Source: JBHPCZ01 sp042573625
Lineage (GTDB): Bacteria > Desulfobacterota > Desulfobacteria > Desulfobacterales > UBA11574
Reading direction: 5' to 3'
Length of the DNA stretch: 64,000 nt
NCBI GenBank assembly: GCA_042573625.1
Contig: JBHPCZ010000003.1
Location: 5,578-69,577 of the forward strand
The notes beneath the pieces are model-generated. The model made no database searches. It was not told the DNA's origin and saw only the letters and a program-made list of their open reading frames with translations. The position numbers were made by a program, and so were the translations under genes. Each line of letters starts with the position of its first letter. Positions within the stretch are counted from its first letter, which is position 1. This document shows, piece by piece, positions 1 to 8,090 of this stretch.

Positions 1-785
1 AAATCTTGCCCAAACAGGATTTTTGTACTGAATTTGTAAGACAGGCGATCACGCCAATAATGAGATATTTTACCTAAGAGATTCGACAGAGAGTATATCA
101 ACAATTTTCCGTGGTAACCATTAACCAATGCCTCCATCTTTTTTGACAGATCTTCCTGCAAGCTTCCGGCCTCAAATACAAAGGCAGTACCTGCATCGTT
201 GAATCCGTCATAGAAAATAACACCATCGGGACGCTCTTTTTTATTAACCTTCCGTAGCAATTCCTGGAATTTTATACTTTCCAGGGTCGATTGAAAAGCT
301 CCCATTCCGAAGTTAACAACTGTTGCTTTGATTCCGCTCTTTTTTAAATTGACAGCCAATTGGTTTGCAATTGTTAACTCGTCGATCGTTTCCGCATTTT
401 GCATCGTTGAACCACCAAAGAGCCATATGGTTATATCTCCTTTGCCAATCGGATAACTGCCGGGCACATTTCTTGAAGCTGACACGTTGCTTCTTGAGGG
501 ATAATATGAAACATAATTTATTGTTTTAGAGGAAGATTGTCCTGGAGAAAAAATATAATAATCATAATAACCTGATCGTCGTTTTCTACCTTGCCTTTTG
601 ACTTCTTGCCGATCAGAAAGAACCTGCTTAACCTGATCAAATTTTTCTTTATATAATATTTCCACATGTCTACCACTTTCGTGTTTGTCTCTATATCTTG
701 CATAAACTTCTAAACAGATTGCCAGTAAAAAAAGAGTGATCAAACATGGCAGAATATACTTTTTCAGGATGTTCTTAATTTTCAT
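1..785 (-). CDS. SGNH/GDSL-hydrolase-like membrane-anchored protein, partial (C-terminus off the left edge)
   Basis: An open frame runs leftward from an ATG at 785 to the window edge (261 codons, no stop), so the gene is cut off. The first ~25 residues are a basic stretch followed by a hydrophobic segment, consistent with a signal anchor. Around residues 118-126 it reads WLFGGSTMQ, where SGNH hydrolases carry their catalytic block I (here GGST), and further on FYDGFNDA resembles the block with the conserved Asn. Such proteins often remove or transfer O-acetyl groups on polysaccharides, which fits the glycan genes to its right. Substrate and activity are not deducible, and the catalytic Asp-His block lies outside the window. 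The family call is by motif only. Confidence 0.6.
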   Translation of the reverse strand, partial: MKIKNILKKYILPCLITLFLLAICLEVYARYRDKHESGRHVEILYKEKFDQVKQVLSDRQEVKRQGRKRRSGYYDYYIFSPGQSSSKTINYVSYYPSRSNVSASRNVPGSYPIGKGDITIWLFGGSTMQNAETIDELTIANQLAVNLKKSGIKATVVNFGMGAFQSTLESIKFQELLRKVNKKERPDGVIFYDGFNDAGTAFVFEAGSLQEDLSKKMEALVNGYHGKLLIYSLSNLLGKISHYWRDRLSYKFSTKILFGQD

Positions 786-864
786 ATCGATTTCCCACTG
801 TAGTTAATTTAGAGGAAGATATTCATCAATGGACACAAACATTTACTGCAAAATCCAGGACAGA

Positions 865-1596
865 CTAAGCTTTTGCTGTTTTGGTCAATTCTAAAATAGC
901 GCATCCATAATCGCATGAATAATTGTTTTCAATTTCCTTCGTATCTAAAATTACATTTTTAAACAAATCTCCTTCATCATCGACATAAGAAAAAGAATCT
1001 ATTCTGTATCGCTTTTCAATTATCCCGATGAGATATTTGACAGAAAAAACTCGATGTGCATTAAATTCTATCCTCTGCCGACCAATAGGGGCAGAGAAAT
1101 AAAACTTCCCTCCATCTTTTAACATTTTATAAATGTTATCCAGACCTTTTATATGGCCATTATAATCCAGTTCGTCGCCATATCTTCCAAGGCCAAAATG
1201 TTCTATCGCATGCAGTGAAGAAATTGAATCACAATACTGTCTCAAACCGAACTCAGGATTCATAAGATCGGCCTGCCGAAATATGATGTTATGAATTGTG
1301 TTACTTAATGGTCGCACATCAAAAACCTCGATTTCCCTGAAAGAGGCAACATGAGCTGCAAAACCATCGATTCTAGATCCAACATCAACATGTTTTTCTG
1401 GATTATTGACAAATATTCTGTTTGCGACAAGCAGGTCTTGATGAAAATAATGTCCATACGCCGAACCACTTGTATCGAATCGATCATCCAAACATGGATA
1501 AAGCTTCCCAAATGGAAACTCGTTATGAAACTTCCTTGCTTGTCCCTTAAATTCAACATATTCCTTTAAAAAAAGAAAATACCGAATTAAACGCAT
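865..1596 (-). CDS. DUF268-family protein, methyltransferase-like fold
   Basis: The protein (about 243 residues) has the layout of DUF268 proteins, a family of unknown function often found in polysaccharide loci. It shows HVDVGSRIDG near residue 70, resembling the glycine-rich SAM-binding motif I of class I methyltransferases, and SLHAIEHFGLGRYGD around residue 125, diagnostic of the family. I place the start at the ATG at 1596 rather than 21 nt upstream because a GAGAGGGG ribosome-binding site lies just before it. No membrane segment or signal peptide is visible. The role is probably methylation or another modification of a glycan precursor, but this is inference. Confidence 0.65.
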   Translation of the reverse strand: MRLIRYFLFLKEYVEFKGQARKFHNEFPFGKLYPCLDDRFDTSGSAYGHYFHQDLLVANRIFVNNPEKHVDVGSRIDGFAAHVASFREIEVFDVRPLSNTIHNIIFRQADLMNPEFGLRQYCDSISSLHAIEHFGLGRYGDELDYNGHIKGLDNIYKMLKDGGKFYFSAPIGRQRIEFNAHRVFSVKYLIGIIEKRYRIDSFSYVDDEGDLFKNVILDTKEIENNYSCDYGCAILELTKTAKA

Positions 1597-1700
1597 TGCC
1601 CCTCTCTCCAAGACCACGTTTCAACCAATCAAACTGTCTATAATGTCAAAACTTTCAGTCTCATTGTTTTATCTAAACAACACAAGTATTCAAAATTTAA

Positions 1701-2309
1701 TTATTTTCTATGTGCCAGGATAATATCATCTTTCACTTCAACGATAAAATTGTGATATCTGCTCAATATTTGATCATTTAATTCTTCTAACGTTGGATAG
1801 TCATTCTTTCCTGTAAAAAGTCTGGCATCATCAATAAGGATGACGGGGTCTTCAACTGAGTGTTTGGAGATATGGTTTATTTCTTCCTTTATCGGCGTCT
1901 CTTTTTCTCCTCTGGCGGTAATGCCCTCTGAATAGTGCGCATCAAACCAGAACAGGCAGGGTTCATCTATTTTATTAAGAATATGTGGCAATAGTTTTGA
2001 ACTATCGCCATGAAGTATAGAAATGTGCTTATACTTTGAAAATTTATTGACCGCCTTCTCATACAATTCAGTGCTCAATTCGATGGAAATCACTTTATTG
2101 AAAACATCTTTTACCGCAAATACCATCTCTCCCAGGTAAGTCCCGGTTTCAATAAAAACAGGTGTCCCGTATCTGGCGGCATATTCTTTGACCACCATCT
2201 GTTTAACAATATGCGGCGCTGGAATCGGTTTGCCCGAGGACAACCATTTTTTATAATCTTTTCTGTGCTGGAAACCCCGAATAATATCTTTGATTTTTTG
2301 CTTCAACAT
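1701..2309 (-). CDS. Class I SAM-dependent methyltransferase-like protein
   Basis: A 202-residue protein with FIETGTYLGEM (about residues 51-61) as a variant SAM-binding motif I, SIELS as the acidic strand-2 end, and FWFDAHYSEG and ILIDDARLF as later acidic motifs. These resemble small sugar O-methyltransferases related to the TylF and FkbM groups. The Asp pairs could hold a metal ion, as in TylF-type enzymes. It is co-directional with the DUF268 gene downstream. Substrate unknown; glycan O-methylation is inferred from the neighbourhood. Confidence 0.6.
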   Translation of the reverse strand: MLKQKIKDIIRGFQHRKDYKKWLSSGKPIPAPHIVKQMVVKEYAARYGTPVFIETGTYLGEMVFAVKDVFNKVISIELSTELYEKAVNKFSKYKHISILHGDSSKLLPHILNKIDEPCLFWFDAHYSEGITARGEKETPIKEEINHISKHSVEDPVILIDDARLFTGKNDYPTLEELNDQILSRYHNFIVEVKDDIILAHRK

Positions 2310-2344
2310 GCGATTCTTTCATTCATAAAACGCCTATCTGATTG

Positions 2345-2697
2345 CTATGATATGTTGTCTAAAATATCCTGGCCGTCAAAGGTGACCATTTTGTTGATAC
2401 AGACAACCCGTTTATTTCCAGAATAAGTTTGGCATAAGGCTCTGAATTTATCCTTATCCGCTTCAATCAAAACACCTGAACATCCTTTTTCCGATAAATG
2501 AAAATGGGTGTTGCTCAGATGCTTACCGTCCCATGCGCCAAACGCGACACACTATTCACAACGATGAGGCAAAATGGAAAATATTTTTCAATGATCCCGT
2601 CTTTTCCAAACTGTGAGAAAATATTCTTTGCGTATATATACAGCCAGTTGCCCGTATTATATTTATATTTGTTTGATTCTAAATCTTGACTTTTCAT
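2345..2697 (-). pseudogene. Broken FkbM-like methyltransferase gene (frameshifted and truncated)
   Basis: Two adjacent minus-strand frames together make a recognisable N-terminal part of an FkbM-like methyltransferase. The first frame (from an ATG at 2697) contains KNIFSQFGKDGIIEKYF, then loses similarity. The next frame continues with FGAWDGKHLSNTHF and GVLIEADKDKF and stops at 2345. In intact relatives these blocks lie in one frame with an acidic Asp-rich region after them, which is missing here. An in-frame TAG immediately precedes the second block. The simplest reading is a small indel plus loss of the 3' half. No function is expected. Confidence 0.6.
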
Positions 2698-2911
2698 AAG
2701 CCGGCCTCTTTTGCCCGCCATCAATTTGTTCCCGCCTTGATACCACCAGAATGGGATTAAGTCAAAGTTGCATTAAGCAAGTTCCAAAACACTTGACATC
2801 ATGGATCATGCATGGCATTTTTGGCCGGTTTTATAATTTTCATCCTTCTGTTTAGAAAACACATATCTCCAAAACTGGAGAAACCAACTATGATAGGAGG
2901 TCAATCCAAAA

Positions 2912-3817
2912 TTGTCACCTAATGAATGCCCAAAAATATCGATTATCAGCTTCTGTTTGAATAGCGGACAATTCTTAAGAGACACTGTCGAATCTGTGCT
3001 GAACCAGTCATACACAAATTTTGAACATATTATCATAGATGGGGGCTCAACCGACGACACGATTAAAATATTAAAAGATTACCCACATCTGAGATGGATA
3101 TCGGAAAAAGAAGAAGGCGATAATACCATATTAGATGCTATATGGAAGGGTGTTAACATGGCCAGAGGAGAATACCTTGGTCTTTTGGCTATTTCCGATG
3201 GTATTTATGACAAGGATTGGTTTAAAAGATCCGTTGAAGTTCTTGATACGGATAATCAGCTATCTGCCGTATGGGGCCTTAGTCAGGTTATTTCGGAAGA
3301 AGGGCATCTTGGAAAGGTTTTTTTCCCGGAATATCTCGAAAGCCATCCGCCACAAAAAATGGATTTTTTATCCCTATGGCTCTCAAACGGACATGGATTG
3401 GAATGTAATGCTGTTTATCGTCGAAATGTTTTTGATATCTGTTTTCCCAAAAACCATCCAGACGAACCGTATAGATTTCACCCCACTCTGGGATTTAACT
3501 ACCAGCTTAATACCAGGGGCTATCTGCCTTATTTTATTCCAATAATCTCCTTTTGTGGCCGCACTCACAAAAGTCAAATACAGGAAGTGTTGTATGATTT
3601 GGTGGACTCAACAACCAAAAAATATGATAATGATGTTAAATTATATCGAAAAAAATTTCTATCTGGGAAAGTTAGTCATTGCTTCAGAGACGGCTCTTCG
3701 GAGATCATTAAAGAGATAACTCTGGATGAATTAAGTTACTATAAAAAGCAAGTTTGGAGATATCGTATAAAAGGTAAGATAAACAGGAATGTAAAAAAGC
3801 TGCTTGAGCACATATGA
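2912..3817 (+). CDS. Family 2 glycosyltransferase
   Basis: The 301-residue protein begins with the GT-A signature ISIISFCLNSGQFLRDTVESV and has IIIDGGSTDDT (about residues 47-57), the nucleotide-sugar site of GT2 enzymes. ARGEYLGLLAISDGIY, about residues 85-100, occupies the DxD region. It probably adds one sugar to a surface glycan from the cytoplasmic side. The start is a TTG at 2912, chosen because a strong AGGAGGT site lies 10 nt upstream and no ATG fits. It is the only plus-strand gene in the left half of the window, so it must have its own promoter; TTGACA at 2793 is a candidate -35 box without a convincing -10. Confidence 0.8.
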   Translation: MSPNECPKISIISFCLNSGQFLRDTVESVLNQSYTNFEHIIIDGGSTDDTIKILKDYPHLRWISEKEEGDNTILDAIWKGVNMARGEYLGLLAISDGIYDKDWFKRSVEVLDTDNQLSAVWGLSQVISEEGHLGKVFFPEYLESHPPQKMDFLSLWLSNGHGLECNAVYRRNVFDICFPKNHPDEPYRFHPTLGFNYQLNTRGYLPYFIPIISFCGRTHKSQIQEVLYDLVDSTTKKYDNDVKLYRKKFLSGKVSHCFRDGSSEIIKEITLDELSYYKKQVWRYRIKGKINRNVKKLLEHI

Positions 3818-3895
3818 CAATTATATGCTTTTAGTTTTTAAGTCCCAGTTCGAGGATTTAGGTATATTAAAATCCTAAAACAATCAGTTACACTG

Positions 3896-4915
3896 TCAAA
3901 TATCCAGATCAAACTGATACAGCGACAGATCAAAATGTGCTAAGCGTTGTTCTATTTCCTTAAGCACCTCATCATTGAAGTGTTCACGCCATTTGCCGGT
4001 ACGGCTATCACGGATGTGTCTATGGGTGGGATCTTGATCGTCGCTCAGGCTGCGACCCATTTTACCTTCAATATTTTTCATTGAATCACGGCTGGCGAGC
4101 TGCAGAGCTTCATTAAAATATGTGCCGCTTTCCAGAGTGTCCGGATCATGCCCGAAGTATTTGAGCATCTTCCCAAAATGATCTTTAGGATTCCGCATTA
4201 GGGCTTCATAGGTTAACATAAAAATGTTGTCAGGAAATAGTGACTTAATGGCGTAAAAGGTGAAAAACTGTTTGATGTAAGCATCAAGACCTGCAGCCAA
4301 AAAGTAGTCCTTGACAGAGGAGGAGGAAAAGGAAAATTCGTTGCCAAGAGCGTCAGTATAGTATTTAATATTGCGTTGATTTTGAGTATGGTGAAAAAAT
4401 GAGACCGCCTGATCCAGTGGATTTCGGTAAATGTACACAATCCGACTCTGAGGATTATGGGATGGATCGACCATAACTTCGTTGCTCTTGATAAGTCCGC
4501 CACCAATATCGAAGCCTGACTTCTCACCTCCCCAATCATTCAGGGCTTTCCAAGGTTTAAGATGCTTGCCTTTATAGCTATTAAAGGCCGGGCAATTGAA
4601 GTGTGTTAGAGTAAACGCATCAATACCTATTGTAGCTCCATAATCGTTAATTGAATTCGTTGGAAATGAGTTGGTTAAAATTTCTTCGACAATCTCTTTG
4701 CTATTTCGGCCGAGCAGCAACTGATCGTAAAAGTGAAAGAAGTATTTATTGTACACAGTTCCAGAGCGAGGCATGGTGCTTACTACTCCCACGCGGGCTC
4801 TTGGATGGATTTTCCTTTTCCTGAATTTCCCTGATATTAAAAAGCGCAATTTATAGATTATACTTCGAATCATGCTCAATTCCTTTACATTTCTTTTTAG
4901 TTTTGTTCGCTTCAT
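3896..4915 (-). CDS. Sulfotransferase family protein
   Basis: PRSGT at residues 49-53 matches the 5'-phosphosulfate loop of PAPS-dependent sulfotransferases, and RIVYIYRNPLDQAVSFFHH (around 160-178) matches the 3'-phosphate-binding motif with its Arg and Ser. Length (339) is normal for the family. It would transfer sulfate from PAPS onto a hydroxyl of a sugar or other acceptor in the cytoplasm. The gene starts 5 nt after the hddC stop and is the last gene of the run that begins near 16.7 kb, so sulfation of the product of that operon is plausible. A second Met (residue 15) is an alternative start. Acceptor unknown. Confidence 0.8.
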   Translation of the reverse strand: MKRTKLKRNVKELSMIRSIIYKLRFLISGKFRKRKIHPRARVGVVSTMPRSGTVYNKYFFHFYDQLLLGRNSKEIVEEILTNSFPTNSINDYGATIGIDAFTLTHFNCPAFNSYKGKHLKPWKALNDWGGEKSGFDIGGGLIKSNEVMVDPSHNPQSRIVYIYRNPLDQAVSFFHHTQNQRNIKYYTDALGNEFSFSSSSVKDYFLAAGLDAYIKQFFTFYAIKSLFPDNIFMLTYEALMRNPKDHFGKMLKYFGHDPDTLESGTYFNEALQLASRDSMKNIEGKMGRSLSDDQDPTHRHIRDSRTGKWREHFNDEVLKEIEQRLAHFDLSLYQFDLDI

Positions 4916-4920
4916 TCATA

Positions 4921-5655
4921 TCATAAAGCCAACCTGAAAAAAAAATCTTCAGCTGATGCATAGGATTCAGGTGTTCCAATATCGATAAATACGCCCTTAC
5001 TTTGGAATCCATACAAGCCGTTGCCAACCAGACTCGGAAAAAAGTCCCGTTCCAGAGAAAAAGGCTTATCCAAAGGAATAGATTCAAAAAGGTCTCTATT
5101 GAAAATGTAAACTCCTGCATTGATCCATCCCGGACCACGGCTTGTACTTTTTTCATCAAATTTTACAATTTGTCCTTGCTTGTCAATCTCAACGCTTCCA
5201 TATCGGCTGGTGTCTGAAACGTAAGTTAAAAGGAGGGATGCCTGTAAATCTTTATCAAAATACCAGTCAAGATAATCTGACAGATTGCAATTTACATACG
5301 AGTCTCCATTGGTGACAAATACCGAATCGGTGGCGGCTAGCGGCAATCCAAAACGTAATGAACCGCCGGTACCAAGGGGTTCGTGTTCCTGAGAATACCG
5401 GATAATAATTTCACGATATTTGTCACCAAAAGCCTCTCTGATCTGTTTTCCTTTGTATCCGACACACAAAATCACATGGCGGAACCCTGTTGAAATTAAT
5501 TGATCTAGAAGATAAGAGAGGAAGGGGCGGCCTGCAACCGGAGCAAGTACTTTAGGCCGGTCAGGCAAAGCGTGTTGTAAGCGGGTGCCCAAACCGCCGG
5601 ATAGTATCAAAGCAGTGAATTTTTTATCCAGGTTATGTGGAATAGAATATGACAT
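4921..5655 (-). CDS. hddC: Sugar-1-phosphate nucleotidyltransferase, HddC-like (GDP-heptose synthesis)
   Basis: The protein (244 residues) opens with ALILSGGLGTRLQ, the nucleotide-binding signature of NTP transferases, followed by PKVLAPVAGRPF and later FVTNGDSYVNC, whose Asp binds the metal. The closest functional fit is HddC, which activates D-glycero-alpha-D-manno-heptose 1-phosphate with GTP. That fit rests mainly on the overlap (23 nt) with an HddA-type kinase gene directly upstream, the usual partner. The product would be GDP-D-glycero-D-manno-heptose for O-antigen, capsule or S-layer glycan. Specificity for GTP and heptose cannot be read with certainty from the sequence. Confidence 0.78.
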   Translation of the reverse strand: MSYSIPHNLDKKFTALILSGGLGTRLQHALPDRPKVLAPVAGRPFLSYLLDQLISTGFRHVILCVGYKGKQIREAFGDKYREIIIRYSQEHEPLGTGGSLRFGLPLAATDSVFVTNGDSYVNCNLSDYLDWYFDKDLQASLLLTYVSDTSRYGSVEIDKQGQIVKFDEKSTSRGPGWINAGVYIFNRDLFESIPLDKPFSLERDFFPSLVGNGLYGFQSKGVFIDIGTPESYASAEDFFFRLAL

Positions 5656-6619
5656 GGGAGCCTATGTTTTCAAAACGAAATGGCACATTTAATAGTCCTT
5701 TTAAACGTTTTTTTACTTTATCCTGTCTTCCTGGCGAGACATATAGTAAAATAAAACCGCCACCACCTGCTCCGCAAAGCTTTCCTCCCAGAGCACCTGC
5801 ATTCATTGCTTCATCATAAATTCCATCAATTTCTTTTGTTGATATTTTTTCCGTTAGTCCTTTTTTCTGCATCCATGATTCATGTAAGAGCCGCCCAAAA
5901 TCATCCAAATTCTCATCCCTGCTATTTAATATTGACAGCGCTTCATCAACCCTTGTGTACATCTCTCCCAATTCTTTACTTATTTGAGGAGTTTTTCTTA
6001 TTTGTTCTTTTGCGATATCTGAACCGATTCGAGATAAACCTGTAAAATATAGTAAAAACCGGGATTGTAATTCATCAAGCTTTTCAGAATTCAAAGTTAC
6101 AGGCGTTACCCACAATTTTCTGGTGGTATCAAATTCAATTTTATTAAATCCACCAAATGCTGCTGCTACCTGATCTTGTGATCCAACATTTTCCTTTATC
6201 ATTTCTTGTTCAACATGGATCGCGTCATATGCAAGCTGGCGTTTGGTTACCATCATTCCCTGTAAAGCATATAAAGCGTGAAGAAAGCCGACTGTGAATG
6301 CTGAACTTGAACCAATCCCTGATCGAGCAGGAATGTCACCGGTATGGGCCATTTCAATGTTTTTTTCAATATTCAAATAGCGAAGGCACTCTCGAACAGA
6401 AGGGTGTTTCACATCATCAAGAAAATTTGTTGTTTCAAATTTTGAATACCGTATATGATATTTGAAGTCAAAAAAGGGTGGTAGTTCCCTACAGTTAATA
6501 TAACAGTATTTATTTATAGTTGTACTAAGAACTGCTCCTCCATACTCATTGTAATATTTAGGATAATCTGTCCCCCCTCCAAAAAAAGAAATTCTATATG
6601 GTGTTCTTGTAATTATCAT
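5633..6619 (-). CDS. hddA: D-glycero-alpha-D-manno-heptose 7-phosphate kinase, HddA-like (GHMP kinase)
   Basis: It starts with TRTPYRISFFGGGTDYPKYY, the N-terminal block of HddA-type GHMP kinases. The glycine/serine phosphate loop GDIPARSGIGSSSAF is near residues 94-108 and the C-terminal GHMP motif GGKLCGAGGGGF near 278-289. Length 328 is typical. It phosphorylates heptose 7-phosphate at O-1 to the alpha bisphosphate. GmhA and GmhB, which complete the route from sedoheptulose 7-phosphate, are not in this window. The split transketolase encoded upstream in the same run could supply sedoheptulose 7-phosphate. Confidence 0.85.
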   Translation of the reverse strand: MIITRTPYRISFFGGGTDYPKYYNEYGGAVLSTTINKYCYINCRELPPFFDFKYHIRYSKFETTNFLDDVKHPSVRECLRYLNIEKNIEMAHTGDIPARSGIGSSSAFTVGFLHALYALQGMMVTKRQLAYDAIHVEQEMIKENVGSQDQVAAAFGGFNKIEFDTTRKLWVTPVTLNSEKLDELQSRFLLYFTGLSRIGSDIAKEQIRKTPQISKELGEMYTRVDEALSILNSRDENLDDFGRLLHESWMQKKGLTEKISTKEIDGIYDEAMNAGALGGKLCGAGGGGFILLYVSPGRQDKVKKRLKGLLNVPFRFENIGSHVIFYST

Positions 6620-6806
6620 TTACTAATTCCCCCAATCGAAAGTTGCCTTGAAAGATTTTTTTCCTTTGATTAAATATTATTCTTATTAAAACAATCATCC
6701 CCTTGATCAACATAATAATCAACCTAGGGTTAAATGCTGCATCTTTTAACTTTCCCAAAATAATCCTTGGACGAAAATAGAAAGATCGTAAAATAGTTAA
6801 CAACAA
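6594..6806 (-). pseudogene. Short frame, possible C-terminal relic of a B12-type radical SAM gene
   Basis: Between the PLP-enzyme gene and hddA lies a 70-codon frame with only a weak TTG start and no clear ribosome-binding site. An in-frame stop lies a few codons upstream. Its basic/hydrophobic sequence, with SFYFRPRIILGKL and IMLIKGMIVLI, resembles the extreme C-terminal tail common in B12-binding-domain radical SAM proteins of glycan loci. It overlaps the hddA start by 26 nt. I read it as a leftover of a deleted radical SAM gene. It could instead be a small expressed membrane-associated peptide. Low confidence. Confidence 0.3.
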
Positions 6807-6827
6807 AAATATTGGAATCGCGATCTA

Positions 6828-8042
6828 TCATTGATGCTCTCTCTCATAAATGAAATTTCTCAGGCAACTGAGAAACCAGTCTATATCTTTTTCATTAATT
6901 TCGTGATGAACACCGATATGGATGCCATTGGTGCCTATATATTCTGCATTCGGAAAATCACCGATTTTGTAGCCAAGAAATTCATAACCGCCGCATTGAG
7001 TGGGAATGGATGAGAAGAGCGACCGACTATCGATACCCTGGTGTTCCAAATAGAGCATCAATTCATCCCGTGTGAATGGCGCCCCTTTCTTGACAAGAAA
7101 CGGAAAGGCATGGGGACCGATCCGCTCGAATGATTCTTCTTTAAATGTCCATAGATATGTAGAAAATTCCTCGAATTGTTCCATGATGGATCGCAGATTG
7201 TGATATCGTTTCCCAAGAATTTCGCCGTAAAGATCAAGATTTCCGAGGCCTAGTGCGGCCTCAAGTTCGTTCATTTTGCATGAATACCCGATACGCTCGA
7301 ACTGAAAGCGGATATCCCCTCTTTCTTTATTACTGAAGCGCTTCTCGCAAAATCCTGACGTTGTATTCAATATGCACTGTCTGCATTTGCAGGCCCTACC
7401 ATGTGCCCTTAGAGAACGCAGGATCTCCGCAAATTGAGTGTTATCAGTTACGATGACCCCCCCCTCGCCCGTAGTAATAATATGGGCCACGTAAAGGCTG
7501 AAAGCCCCCATGTCACCGAGAGTCCCGATATTCTTTCCTCGATATCTGGCCCCGTAAGCTTCGGCGGCATCTTCAACCACAACCAGGTTATGTTTTTGGG
7601 CAATAGCGATAATCTGGTCCATTGCCGCAGGCTTACCCATAAGATGGGTTGGAATGATAGCGCGGGTGCGACCGGTGATGGCCGTTTCAATCATTTCCGG
7701 TTTGATATTCAATGTTTCCGGATCGATATCAACAAAAACCGGAGTGAAGCCTGCGTGAAGGATTGAATTCCCTGTGGCCACAAAGGATAAGGCAGGTGCG
7801 ATCACCTCGTCGCCGCGCTGTCCTCCAATGTCATGTAAAACCGCCAGAGCCAGAGTATCAGCGTCCGTTCCGCTGCTAACAGCCACCGCCTCTTTCACCC
7901 CGACTATATCAGCGAATCGCTCCTCAAATTCACGGACATATTTTCCACCAGAAATGCGCCCCTTCTCCAAACAATCAAGGATCAGCTTCTTCGATTTGTC
8001 AGTAATTGTTATTGTTCCAAACGGAATTCTCATTTTCCGCAT
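6828..8042 (-). CDS. DegT/AHBA-fold PLP enzyme with His in place of the catalytic Lys; probable sugar 3-dehydratase
   Basis: The protein (404 residues) is a clear member of the DegT/DnrJ/EryC1/StrS fold: VSSGTDADTLAL near 56-67 and VVEDAAEAYG with the PLP-pyridine Asp (158). The position that normally holds the Schiff-base Lys is His187, in SLYVAHIITTGEGG. In this fold the same swap marks PLP-dependent dehydratases such as ColD and E1/RfbH, which remove the C-3 hydroxyl of 4-keto-6-deoxy sugars. Four cysteines (218, 220, 223, 232) are packed in RACKCRQC...FC just downstream, where E1/RfbH carries [2Fe-2S] ligands, though the spacing differs. A GDP-mannose-dehydratase-like gene in the same run could make the substrate. 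GAGGAG precedes the ATG. An aminotransferase is unlikely without the Lys. Confidence 0.75.
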   Translation of the reverse strand: MRKMRIPFGTITITDKSKKLILDCLEKGRISGGKYVREFEERFADIVGVKEAVAVSSGTDADTLALAVLHDIGGQRGDEVIAPALSFVATGNSILHAGFTPVFVDIDPETLNIKPEMIETAITGRTRAIIPTHLMGKPAAMDQIIAIAQKHNLVVVEDAAEAYGARYRGKNIGTLGDMGAFSLYVAHIITTGEGGVIVTDNTQFAEILRSLRAHGRACKCRQCILNTTSGFCEKRFSNKERGDIRFQFERIGYSCKMNELEAALGLGNLDLYGEILGKRYHNLRSIMEQFEEFSTYLWTFKEESFERIGPHAFPFLVKKGAPFTRDELMLYLEHQGIDSRSLFSSIPTQCGGYEFLGYKIGDFPNAEYIGTNGIHIGVHHEINEKDIDWFLSCLRNFIYEREHQ

Positions 8043-8090
8043 TAATGTATGCTCCTCAAAGGTTTATTTGTCTCAATCCTGTTCCTTGTT

